Notes: generated by a model not told the origin, from the sequence alone. DNA of 7,241 nucleotides from Tannerella sp. (GCA_031261145.1 JAISJX010000081.1:1-7241), one strand, 5' to 3'. Counted from the stretch's first letter, positions 1 through 6,712 are shown. Numbers and translations are program-made.

Positions 1-1012
1 TTCCGTCAAATCGGGTGACATTTGTGCGGTGATTGGTGTGGACGGTTTTGAAATCGGCGAAACGATTACCGATATCAATACCCCCGAACCCTTGCCGGCG
101 ATTGCCATTGACGAGCCGACGATGTCGATGCTTTTCACGATTAACAACTCGCCTTTCTTCGGAAAAGACGGTAAATATGTCACCTCACGCCATATCTATG
201 AGCGCCTGATGCGGGAATTGGATAAAAATCTCGCCTTGCGCTTAGAAGCAACCGATTCTGCCGATTCATGGTTAGTCTATGGTCGCGGCGTCCTGCATCT
301 GTCGGTCTTGATTGAGACGATGCGACGCGAAGGATACGAGCTACAGGTTGGTCAGCCGCAGGTGATTATAAAAGAGATAAACGGCGAGAAGTGCGAACCT
401 GTCGAGCAATTGACCATCAATCTGCCGGAAGAATTTGCCAGCCGCGTCATTGATGTGGTGACCAAACGCCGGGGCGAACTGAAAGAAATGACGAATAAAA
501 ACGAGCGTATCTTCCTCGAATTTGCAATTCCGTCGCGCGGTATCATCGGGCTGAACAACCTGTTGCTGACCCTTTCGACCGGCGAAGCGATTATCGCCCA
601 CCGCTTTTTGGAATTTCAGCCGTGGAAAGGTTCGATTGAACATCGCCAGAATGGTTCCATCATCGCGATGGAGACCGGCAACGCCTTTGCTTATGCGCTG
701 AACAACCTGCAATCCCGCGGACGATTCTTCATCGCTCCGGGCGAAGATGTTTATGCCGGGCAGGTGGTCGGCGAACATACCAAAGAAGGCGATTTGGTAG
801 TGAACGTAACGAAGTCGAAGAAACTGACCAATATGCGTGCGTCGGGTTCGGATGATAAAGTGACATTGGCGCCCCCGCTTGTTTTCAGCCTCGAAGATGC
901 GCTGGAATATATCCGTGCGGACGAGTACGTGGAAATAACGCCCAACGCCATGCGTATGCGTAAAATCATCCTCGACGAAACGGAACGGAAGCGCCAAAGT
1001 AAGACATCATAA
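1..1012 (+). CDS. typA: GTPase TypA/BipA, C-terminal part (5' end outside the window)
   Basis: Translational GTPase of the EF-G/LepA family that binds 70S ribosomes and helps ribosome assembly and stress adaptation. The reading frame is open to the left edge (first whole codon at base 2), so 336 residues are visible, a bit over half of the usual roughly 600. The GTP-binding domain is missing from view. Seen in order: the end of the beta-barrel domain II (SGDICAVIGVDGFEIGETIT), an EF-G domain III-like region with NNSPFFGKDGKYVTSRHIYERL and the GRGVLHLSVLIETMRREGYE stretch, an EF-G domain V-like region beginning near EPVEQLTINLPEEF, and the BipA-specific C-terminal domain with SRGIIGLNN, ALNNLQSRGRFFIAPGEDVY, NMRASGSDDK and a Lys/Arg-rich tail. 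These are hallmark TypA motifs, so the identity is secure. It ends in TAA 18 bases before darA, with no obvious terminator, so read-through into darA is likely. Confidence 0.97.
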   Translation, partial: SVKSGDICAVIGVDGFEIGETITDINTPEPLPAIAIDEPTMSMLFTINNSPFFGKDGKYVTSRHIYERLMRELDKNLALRLEATDSADSWLVYGRGVLHLSVLIETMRREGYELQVGQPQVIIKEINGEKCEPVEQLTINLPEEFASRVIDVVTKRRGELKEMTNKNERIFLEFAIPSRGIIGLNNLLLTLSTGEAIIAHRFLEFQPWKGSIEHRQNGSIIAMETGNAFAYALNNLQSRGRFFIAPGEDVYAGQVVGEHTKEGDLVVNVTKSKKLTNMRASGSDDKVTLAPPLVFSLEDALEYIRADEYVEITPNAMRMRKIILDETERKRQSKTS

Positions 1013-1030
1013 CTCTTTATCAGACACGCT

Positions 1031-1936
1031 ATGTCGAAGATTGCGGCTTTTTATTACACTCAAACCGGTCAGGGACGGACGATTCTTGAATCCATCTGCC
1101 GCCCGTTGGCGGCGGCCGGTCATGAGGTAATCTATAAAAAGATTGTACCGAAAACGAACTATCCTTTCCCCTGGTCGGCAAATTCCTTTTTTCAGGCTTT
1201 TCCCGAATCAAGAGAGGGTATTCCGTGTCTCATAGAAGAAATGAATTTGAACGATGCGGCTGACGCGGAGTTGGTTATAGTCGCTTATCAACCTTGGTTT
1301 TTGTCGCCGTCCATTCCCATACTCGGATTCTTCCGGGACGCTGCAATCCGGCAATATCTGAATGGCAAACGCATCGTTACGGTCAATGGTTGCCGGAATA
1401 TGTGGATAATGGCGCAGGCGAAAGTCAAGTCGTATATCGCAGAATGTGGCGGGATGTTGGTCGGCAACATCGTGTTACAGGATCATCATGCCAATCTGCT
1501 AAGCGTCATCACAATAGTTCGCTGGTTGTTGTACGGCAAGAAAGAAAAAACGGGTTTGTTTCCTGTGGCCGGGGTTTCGCCCGAAGATATAGACCACGCG
1601 CGGGTATTTGGAGAAGTTATTTCCGAATCGCTTGCCACTTCCGGCATTTCCACGCTACAGGAAAAGTTACTGCAACAGGGAGCCGTTCGGTATAAGCCCT
1701 CTATCGCCTTTATCGAAAGAACCGGACACCGGATTTTCGGCTTCTGGGCGAAATGGATACTGCGGAAAGGCGCTTACGGAACCGTTAACCGGGCATTCCG
1801 CCTGAAACTCTTTATGTACTACCTGTTTTTTGTCCTCTATGTGGTGTCGCCCGTCGGACTGTGTTTTTTCTATCTTACCTATCCATTCAGATACAAGGCG
1901 ATCCGCAGGGACAGGCAAATTCAATGCGATGTTTGA
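1031..1936 (+). CDS. darA: DarA-like dialkylresorcinol aromatase (flavodoxin-like, membrane-anchored)
   Basis: 301 residues. In characterised dar systems DarA aromatises the 2,5-dialkylcyclohexane-1,3-dione made by DarB into a dialkylresorcinol; database entries often call it a 'condensing enzyme'. The N-terminus (IAAFYYTQTGQGRTILE) is a beta strand followed by a loop resembling the flavodoxin phosphate-binding TxTGxxxT pattern (Thr10, Thr12, Gly13, Thr17). The following LVIVAYQPWFLSPSIPILGFF (81-101) and KRIVTVNGCRNMW (113-125) fit further strands and loops of a flavodoxin/NAD(P)H-oxidoreductase fold. Residues about 259-284 (FMYYLFFVLYVVSPVGLCFF and on) form a hydrophobic, aromatic-rich segment followed by a basic tail, suggesting a C-terminal membrane anchor. 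The ATG at 1031 places the first strand at the very N-terminus as expected for the family; no Shine-Dalgarno is visible. It lies 18 bases after typA and 32 bases before darB. The partner darB strongly supports the call; cofactor use is inferred. Confidence 0.85.
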   Translation: MSKIAAFYYTQTGQGRTILESICRPLAAAGHEVIYKKIVPKTNYPFPWSANSFFQAFPESREGIPCLIEEMNLNDAADAELVIVAYQPWFLSPSIPILGFFRDAAIRQYLNGKRIVTVNGCRNMWIMAQAKVKSYIAECGGMLVGNIVLQDHHANLLSVITIVRWLLYGKKEKTGLFPVAGVSPEDIDHARVFGEVISESLATSGISTLQEKLLQQGAVRYKPSIAFIERTGHRIFGFWAKWILRKGAYGTVNRAFRLKLFMYYLFFVLYVVSPVGLCFFYLTYPFRYKAIRRDRQIQCDV

Positions 1937-1963
1937 TTTTCTTGGAAATATTACATATCTTTG
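1932..1963 (+). promoter_or_regulatory. Bacteroidetes-type sigma promoter for the darB block
   Basis: The -33 element TTTG is at 1932-1935 and the -7 element TATCTTTG (consensus TAnnTTTG) at 1956-1963, separated by exactly 20 bases, inside the usual 19-21 range for the primary sigma factor of Bacteroidetes. The -33 box overlaps the darA stop codon (TGA 1934-1936). The -7 box ends only 5 bases before the darB ATG at 1969, so transcription should begin at or within a few bases of the start codon and the message would be leaderless or nearly so. The match is seen in sequence; activity is inferred. Confidence 0.75.
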
Positions 1964-1968
1964 CAGGC

Positions 1969-3108
1969 ATGAACAACGAAGTCTTTATAACGCTTATATC
2001 TAAGTTTTTACCAAATTCGCCGGTTGCGAATGATGACATGGAGCAATATTTGGGGATGATCAATCAGAAACCCTCCATTGCAAAACGTATCATTCTAAGG
2101 AATAATGGCATCAAACAGCGATATTATGCGCTTGATGCACAGGGAAATATGACGCACACCAATGTAGAGTTGGCGGTTCGTGCCGTGCAATTGCTTTGCC
2201 GGGACGGATTTTCTATCGACGACATGGAACTGCTGTCGGCGGGAACAGCTTCTCCCGAACAGATTATGCCATCACACGGTGTGATGGTTCACGGGCAATT
2301 AGGCGGAAAAAATGCGGAAGTGGTTTCTTTTTCAGGTTCTTGCTGCACCGGTATTCAAGCCCTGAAATATGCCTGGCTGTCTGTACTTTCCGGCGAAAAG
2401 AACAATGCGGTCTGTGTCGCATCCGAACGGTTATCGGCTTGGATGAAAGACAGTTACTTTGAAGAAGAAGTCAATAAGCTAAACCGGTTGCCCGAAAAGC
2501 CCTATCTGGCTTTCGAGAAAGAATTTTTGCGGTGGATGTTATCCGACGGAGCTGCCGCCGTGTTGTTGAGGAACAAACCTGCGAAAGAAGGTCTTTCGTT
2601 CCGCATCGAATGGATCGATTTGTGTTCTTATGCTTCCATCCGAAAAACGTGCATGTACGCCGGTGGCCAGCGGGACGAAAACGGCGAAATTCACGGCTGG
2701 GCGTCGTTTCCCGAAGAAGAATGGCTCTCCAAATCCCTTTTCGCCCTCAAACAGGATACACGCCTTTTGGGCGAAAATATCACACAATTAGGCGGTTGTT
2801 TCCTGCAGGAAGTATTGGAAAAAAGAAAGCTCAATGCCGGAGAAATCGACTGGTTCTTACCTCATTTATCTTCCATGTTCTTCAAAGAGAAGACGATGAC
2901 GGAACTCATCCGTCTGGGATACTCCATACCGGAAGAAAAATGGTTTGTGAACCTGCCGACAATCGGGAATGTAGCTTCCGCCTCTAATTTCCTGATGTTA
3001 GAAGAATTATATCATTCCAATAAATTGGAAAAAGGGCACAAAATTCTCATGCTGACGCCGGAAAGCGCCCGTTTTTCGTATGGAATATGCCTGTTAACTG
3101 TTTGTTAA
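1969..3108 (+). CDS. darB: DarB-like ketosynthase (KAS III/FabH fold), dialkylresorcinol biosynthesis
   Basis: 379 residues, thiolase fold. DarB family enzymes join two fatty-acid-derived acyl or beta-ketoacyl thioesters into 2,5-dialkylcyclohexane-1,3-diones, the precursors of dialkylresorcinols and flexirubin tails. The FabH catalytic triad is visible: nucleophile Cys126 in SGSCCTGIQAL (the residue in register with FabH ACxGF), His299 in FLPHLSS, and Asn334 in GNVASAS. LSDGAAAVLL (191-200) is the usual strand before the second half. The N-terminus (ITLISKFLPNSPVANDDMEQYLG, then LRNNGIKQRYYALD) is typical of DarB rather than of housekeeping FabH. The frame is open upstream to an ATG at 1861, but that start lies inside darA and would add 36 non-homologous residues; the ATG at 1969 gives the family N-terminus. 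A strong promoter sits immediately upstream. The following gene begins one base after the TAA. The residue before the nucleophile is also a Cys (125). Confidence 0.9.
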   Translation: MNNEVFITLISKFLPNSPVANDDMEQYLGMINQKPSIAKRIILRNNGIKQRYYALDAQGNMTHTNVELAVRAVQLLCRDGFSIDDMELLSAGTASPEQIMPSHGVMVHGQLGGKNAEVVSFSGSCCTGIQALKYAWLSVLSGEKNNAVCVASERLSAWMKDSYFEEEVNKLNRLPEKPYLAFEKEFLRWMLSDGAAAVLLRNKPAKEGLSFRIEWIDLCSYASIRKTCMYAGGQRDENGEIHGWASFPEEEWLSKSLFALKQDTRLLGENITQLGGCFLQEVLEKRKLNAGEIDWFLPHLSSMFFKEKTMTELIRLGYSIPEEKWFVNLPTIGNVASASNFLMLEELYHSNKLEKGHKILMLTPESARFSYGICLLTVC

Positions 3109-3109
3109 G

Positions 3110-3505
3110 ATGAAGATAGAAGATGTACCCCAAGACAGCCGGTATTTAGAGCATACCAATGTGCGCGATATTTATTATGCGACCGATGAAGACGGAAATT
3201 ATCGTCAGGTGACGAGTGTCGGCTGGGCGCCCAAGAATGACGCCCTTTCCATGACTTGGGAAACGATTTCGGAAACAGCGGAAAACATCCGCAAGGAAGT
3301 ATTAGCCGGGGAGAAAAGCCCGCTGGCGTATCATATTGAAATGCACTTGTTTAATGTAGGTATCTTATCCTCTTATACCGGTATTTCCAGAAAACTAATC
3401 AAAAAACATTTGCAACCCGAAGTCTTTAATCGGTTGGATGAGGCTACTTTGGAAAAATATGCAGAAGTTATGAATATCACCGTAGAAGAATTGAAAAAGG
3501 TTTAA
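3110..3505 (+). CDS. Conserved 131-residue protein of dar loci with a Cro/CI-like C-terminal half
   Basis: No characterised function is known to me; similar small proteins sit between darB and the BtrH-like gene in other Bacteroidetes dar/flexirubin loci. Residues 1-60 carry a compact motif-rich region (NVRDIYYATDEDGNYRQV, then SVGWAPKNDALSMTW) with no family I can name. Residues about 70-131 resemble a Cro/CI-type helix-turn-helix: VGILSSYTGISRKLIKKHL (83-101) matches the helix 2-turn-helix 3 pattern, and DEATLEKYAEVMNITVEELKKV matches the usual 'L.TL.KLA.ALNV...EL' ending. It could be a DNA-binding regulator, or the fold could serve protein-protein contact, as in a scaffold for the ketosynthase. 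No signal peptide or membrane segment. It begins one base after the darB stop and ends 3 bases before the next gene, so translation is almost certainly coupled. Confidence 0.8.
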   Translation: MKIEDVPQDSRYLEHTNVRDIYYATDEDGNYRQVTSVGWAPKNDALSMTWETISETAENIRKEVLAGEKSPLAYHIEMHLFNVGILSSYTGISRKLIKKHLQPEVFNRLDEATLEKYAEVMNITVEELKKV

Positions 3506-3508
3506 TGA

Positions 3509-4516
3509 ATGAGAATAGATTTTGAACATAAACCGGCGGCGCATTGCGAAAATGGCGTAACATCCAATATGTTGCGTTTTTATGGCATCAACATTAGCGA
3601 GCCAATGGTGTTGGGATTGGGAGCAGGCGTGTTTTTTTCCTACATGCCTTTCATTACCTTGCACGGGATGCCGGTCGTTTCGTTCCGACCGCTGCCGGGG
3701 CAAATTTTTGCCCGCGTAGCCAGACGCTTGCATGTTAAAATCAGTACGCGCCTGTATCCGATGCGGGAAGACCAATCCATGAAAGCCTTGGATAAATTGC
3801 TGTTGAGCGGAAAACCGGTCGGCGTCGTGGTCGGCGTTTTTTTCCTTCCGTATTTTCCCAAAGAATACCGTTTTCATTTTAATGCGCACAATCTTTGTGT
3901 CATCGGTAAGGAAGACGACGTTTACACCGTAAGCGACCCGGTTTGTTTGGTGACAAACGAACTCAATACGGCTGAACTCAAGCGGGTACGCTATGCCAAA
4001 GGCACGTGGCCGCCGATGGGAAAAATGTATTGGGTGAAAAAAGTTTCTACACAATCGCCCGACCTGAAAGCCGGTATCATCAGCGGCATCAAACTCAATT
4101 GCAGCCGTATGCTTGATATTCCCATCCCGTATTTCGGCGTGAAAGGAATTGTCATGATGGCGAACAAGATGCGCCGGTGGGAAAAGAAATTAGGTACACG
4201 GAAAGCGGCTTTGCATTTGGCGCAAACCATCCGGATGCTCGAAGAAATCGGAACAGGCGGTGGCGGTTTCCGTTATATGTATGCGGCATTTTTGCAGGAA
4301 GCGGCTGCGATTCTTGAAAAACCGGAACTCAAAGATCTCTCCCGGCAAATGACGGGCATCGGCGATTTGTGGCGCGATTTTGCTTACGAAGCCGCCCGCA
4401 AATTCAAAAAGAGAGGCGAAAACCTTTACAGCTACGACCAGTTGGCTGACAAACTGATACATATCGCCGATGAAGAAAAACGTTTCTTCACCAACCTGCG
4501 TAAATCCATCCGGTAA
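3509..4516 (+). CDS. BtrH-like acyltransferase (BtrH N-terminal domain plus DUF4872-like C-terminal domain)
   Basis: 335 residues. Family members include BtrH of butirosin synthesis, which moves an acyl group from an acyl carrier protein to an amine and has a cysteine-protease-like (C39-like) fold. The N-terminal domain (about 1-180) shows HCENGVTSNMLRFYG with Cys13 as the likely nucleophile, a hydrophobic glycine-rich stretch (VLGLGAGVFFSYMPFI), FNAHNLCVIG with His127 and VYTVSDPV with Asp143, together a plausible Cys-His-Asp set. The C-terminal domain (about 185-335) is helical, with GTGGGGFRYMYAAFLQEAA (248-266) typical of DUF4872 proteins. No signal peptide, so cytoplasmic. The ATG is 3 bases after the preceding stop, with an A-rich AAAAAGG at 3494-3500 as a possible ribosome site. 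In this setting the acceptor could be the dialkylresorcinol hydroxyl or a lipid amine; the substrate is inference. The family assignment is firm, the activity is not. Confidence 0.82.
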   Translation: MRIDFEHKPAAHCENGVTSNMLRFYGINISEPMVLGLGAGVFFSYMPFITLHGMPVVSFRPLPGQIFARVARRLHVKISTRLYPMREDQSMKALDKLLLSGKPVGVVVGVFFLPYFPKEYRFHFNAHNLCVIGKEDDVYTVSDPVCLVTNELNTAELKRVRYAKGTWPPMGKMYWVKKVSTQSPDLKAGIISGIKLNCSRMLDIPIPYFGVKGIVMMANKMRRWEKKLGTRKAALHLAQTIRMLEEIGTGGGGFRYMYAAFLQEAAAILEKPELKDLSRQMTGIGDLWRDFAYEAARKFKKRGENLYSYDQLADKLIHIADEEKRFFTNLRKSIR

Positions 4517-4527
4517 ATCGATCCATT

Positions 4528-5280
4528 ATGCAACCCGTAGCGATAGACATCCGCGATATATCCAAGACGTATAAAGGATGTACGATCCCCGCCATCAGCC
4601 ACTTGTCTCTGACCATTCCGCAAGGCGAGATATTCGGTTTGCTGGGGCCTAACGGTGCGGGCAAAACCACCCTCCTCCATATCCTGTGCGGGCTTCGTTC
4701 TTTCCGTGAAGGCTCTGTGACGATATGCGGTTACACTTTGCCTCGCAACCTGCCCGAAATCAAGCCCCTGATTGGCGTAGTGCCGCAAGATATCGCCCTT
4801 TATCCCTCGCTGACAGCCTGCGAAAACCTGAAAGTGTTCGGTGGAATCCTTGGTTTGAAAGGCGCTACGCTGGAAAAACGAATCGACGAATTGCTCTCTT
4901 TCTTCGGGCTGGAACACAGTAAACACCGCCGTCTGGAGCATTATTCCGGCGGGATGAAACGGCGCATCAATCTGATTGTCGGACTGCTGCACCGTCCCCA
5001 AATTGTCTTTCTCGATGAACCGACCGTAGGCGTGGACGTACAATCCAAAACGTTGATTCTGGAGAATCTGAAAGAAATCAACCGTGCCGGAAGTACGTTG
5101 GTTTACACCTCGCACTACATGGAAGAGGCCGAGTCGCTTTGCACGCAGGTCGCCTTTATTGATGAAGGACGACTGATTTGCCAAGGGAGACCCGCCGAGC
5201 TGATCAGCAACGCCGAATCCACCTGTACATCCTTGGAAATGCTTTATTTACAACTCACCGGAAAAAAATTAAGAGACTGA
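4528..5280 (+). CDS. ABC transporter ATP-binding protein (DrrA/ABC-2 exporter type)
   Basis: 250 residues, the usual size for a single nucleotide-binding domain. All motifs are present: Walker A GPNGAGKTT (40-48), Q-loop Gln87 in VVPQDIALYPSLTACENL, signature YSGGMKRR (139-146), Walker B IVFLDEP with Asp163/Glu164, D-loop VGVD (167-170) and H-loop His196 in YTSHYMEEAE. The C-terminal SLEMLYLQLTGKKLRD matches the usual ending of DrrA/YadG-type ATPases. It would power export by the permease encoded next, across the inner membrane. The start at 4528 is 11 bases after the preceding stop and places the first strand as expected; no Shine-Dalgarno is seen. The TGA stop shares its final A with the permease ATG, so the two are translationally coupled. 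Intact motifs mean ATPase activity is expected; the cargo is inferred from neighbours to be the dialkylresorcinol-type lipid. Confidence 0.95.
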   Translation: MQPVAIDIRDISKTYKGCTIPAISHLSLTIPQGEIFGLLGPNGAGKTTLLHILCGLRSFREGSVTICGYTLPRNLPEIKPLIGVVPQDIALYPSLTACENLKVFGGILGLKGATLEKRIDELLSFFGLEHSKHRRLEHYSGGMKRRINLIVGLLHRPQIVFLDEPTVGVDVQSKTLILENLKEINRAGSTLVYTSHYMEEAESLCTQVAFIDEGRLICQGRPAELISNAESTCTSLEMLYLQLTGKKLRD

Positions 5281-6539
5281 TGCGACCTTTTATATCCCTC
5301 CTGTACAAAGATTATTTGCTGTTGGTTCGCGACAAAGCCGGGCTGTGTATGTTGTTCCTGATGCCGATGCTGTTAGTGGTCATTATGACGTATTTACAGG
5401 ACAGTACGTTCAATGTGATTCACGAAACACGCATCCCGCTGTTATTGCTCAACCGCGACCAAGATTCGCTTGGGCTTGCCATTGAGCGGCAGATCGAAGC
5501 CTCCGGGATATTTGCCGTCACCCGCGAAACGAGCGGCGAAAAGGAATTGATACAATCCGTTGCACAAGGTAAATCCATGATAGGCATTGTTATACCCGAA
5601 AATGCGACCCATCATATCCGCAGGAATGTTAAACAGTACGTCACCGACGTATTCAACGGCGAAGATACCGCTTTGCCTGCTGATTCCGTGTTCATTAATA
5701 TCTATATCGATCCAACGACCAAAAGTTCTTTCCGCACGTCCCTGATGAGCGCCCTGCGCGAATATGCCGTCCGCACAGAGAGCGATTTTCTCTTCAAATC
5801 CATTACAGCCGAGGTGAATAAGTTTTTGCCGGTGTCTATTGCCGATATCCAACTGTCAAAGAATCAGGTTCATTTCAACGAACAATACGCCATGTCCGAT
5901 AAGAGCAGGGCGATACCCAACTCCGCACAGCACAATGTTCCCGCATGGAGTCTGTTCGCCATCTTCTTTATAACCATCTCCTTAGCCGGAAATATTATCA
6001 AAGAACGCGAAGAAGGCAGTTTTACCCGTCTCCTGACAATGCCCTGCCCATATTCCCTATACCTGTTCAGTAAAGCCGCTATTTACTTGTGTGTATGTCT
6101 GTTGCAACTCGTCGCCATCTTCCTGATGGGGGTATATTTGTTCCCTGTGCTCGGATTGCCCGCCTTAGACCCCGGTTCGCACTATGTATTGCTGTTGTTG
6201 ATGGGCGTTTGCTCCGCGCTGGCGGCCATCGGTTACGGGATAGCGATAGGCAGGATTGCCACCAGCTACCAGCAAGCCTCCATATTCTCCGCCGTATCAA
6301 CCGTTATCATGGCCGCCATCGGTGGGATATGGATTCCCGTCTTTGCCATGCCCAAACCCATGCAATTCCTAAGCGCCATCTCCCCCTTGAATTGGGGCAT
6401 CGAAGGTTTCTACGACCTCCTTATCCGCGACGGGAATTTCCGGGATATTCTGCCCGAATGTATTGTTTCGTTGCTGTTTGCTGCACTATGCACATCGGTA
6501 GCCATCTTGTACCAGAAGAAAAGAAAGGTGGATTTGTAA
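5280..6539 (+). CDS. ABC-2 type transporter permease
   Basis: 419 residues. Topology is that of the ABC2_membrane_3 (NatB/YhhJ-like) family: one membrane segment near 21-38 (GLCMLFLMPMLLVVIMTYL), a large extracytoplasmic domain of about 180 residues (40-218), then five segments at about 222-239, 264-289, 301-325, 333-354 and 392-411, ending in a basic tail KKRKVDL. The loop after segment 2 has NIIKEREEGSFTRLLTMP, a well-known ABC-2 motif (family form 'E+E.GT...L...P'). The reading frame is open upstream to 5178, but that start lies inside the ATPase gene; the ATG at 5280 overlaps the ATPase stop (TGATG) and begins the conserved FISLLYKDYLLLVRDK cytoplasmic helix. Only one permease gene is present, so it likely acts as a homodimer with two ATPase subunits. 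It is the last gene of the block. Confidence 0.93.
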   Translation: MRPFISLLYKDYLLLVRDKAGLCMLFLMPMLLVVIMTYLQDSTFNVIHETRIPLLLLNRDQDSLGLAIERQIEASGIFAVTRETSGEKELIQSVAQGKSMIGIVIPENATHHIRRNVKQYVTDVFNGEDTALPADSVFINIYIDPTTKSSFRTSLMSALREYAVRTESDFLFKSITAEVNKFLPVSIADIQLSKNQVHFNEQYAMSDKSRAIPNSAQHNVPAWSLFAIFFITISLAGNIIKEREEGSFTRLLTMPCPYSLYLFSKAAIYLCVCLLQLVAIFLMGVYLFPVLGLPALDPGSHYVLLLLMGVCSALAAIGYGIAIGRIATSYQQASIFSAVSTVIMAAIGGIWIPVFAMPKPMQFLSAISPLNWGIEGFYDLLIRDGNFRDILPECIVSLLFAALCTSVAILYQKKRKVDL

Positions 6540-6570
6540 TCCCCCACGCCATTTAATTCCCGCCGGAATA

Positions 6571-6587
6571 CCTGCGTTCGGCGCAGG
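6571..6587 (+). repeat. Perfect 6-bp inverted repeat with 5-base loop, possible weak terminator stem
   Basis: CCTGCG (6571-6576), loop TTCGG, CGCAGG (6582-6587): a fully GC-rich stem with a UUCG-like loop, 31 bases after the permease stop. It is followed by CGAAAGCGG, not by a T run, so it lacks the usual tail of a factor-independent terminator; it may protect the 3' end of the transcript or pause polymerase. Confidence 0.45.
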
Positions 6588-6611
6588 CGAAAGCGGCTAA
6601 AAGTAAGCCTC

Positions 6612-6655
6612 CCGGATTGTAGAAGTACAAAGCAGGAGCTTCGCTTTTAATCCGG
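6612..6655 (+). repeat. Perfect 7-bp inverted repeat enclosing a smaller hairpin
   Basis: CCGGATT (6612-6618) and AATCCGG (6649-6655) are exact reverse complements separated by 30 bases. Inside lies AAGC AGGA GCTT (6630-6641), a 4-bp stem with a 4-base loop. A competing pairing exists: CTCCCG (6609-6614) with CGGGAG (6680-6685). Small stems like these can occur by chance, so function is uncertain. Confidence 0.35.
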
Positions 6656-6656
6656 C

Positions 6657-6672
6657 AAAGGCAGCAACCTTT
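6657..6672 (+). repeat. 5-bp inverted repeat ending in a short T run
   Basis: AAAGG (6657-6661), loop CAGCAA, CCTTT (6668-6672), then one further T at 6673. Flanking CGG (6653-6655) and CCG (6675-6677) can add three pairs across a small internal loop. The T run is part of the stem and is short, so this is at best a poor terminator. Confidence 0.25.
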
Positions 6673-6712
6673 TACCGAACGGGAGTAAAATTCAAACTTT
6701 ATTCCGGTATAT

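Noticed and set aside
341..997. Long open frame on the minus strand within typA (218 codons)
   Set aside because: It is antisense to a well-conserved TypA region and its translation resembles no family; it is a by-product of codon use on the + strand.
1861..1968. Upstream ATG start for darB at 1861
   Set aside because: It would lie inside darA and upstream of the promoter, and adds 36 residues not shared by the DarB family; the ATG at 1969 gives the family N-terminus.
3395..4054. Minus-strand open frame of 219 codons over the BtrH-like gene
   Set aside because: It overlaps two clear + strand genes and shows no domain or upstream promoter.
4432..5184. Minus-strand open frame of 250 codons across the ABC ATPase
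   Set aside because: The + strand frame has every ABC motif in order; the minus-strand product has no recognisable motif.
5178..5279. Upstream ATG start for the permease at 5178
   Set aside because: It is inside the ATPase gene; the overlapping TGATG start at 5280 gives the expected N-terminal helix.
6089..6556. Second + strand open frame of 155 codons over the end of the permease
   Set aside because: It overlaps the permease in another frame, which has clear membrane segments; the alternative product is Arg- and His-rich with no motif.
6571..6587. Intrinsic terminator for the exporter transcript
   Set aside because: The stem is good but no T run follows on either strand, so it was listed only as an inverted repeat.
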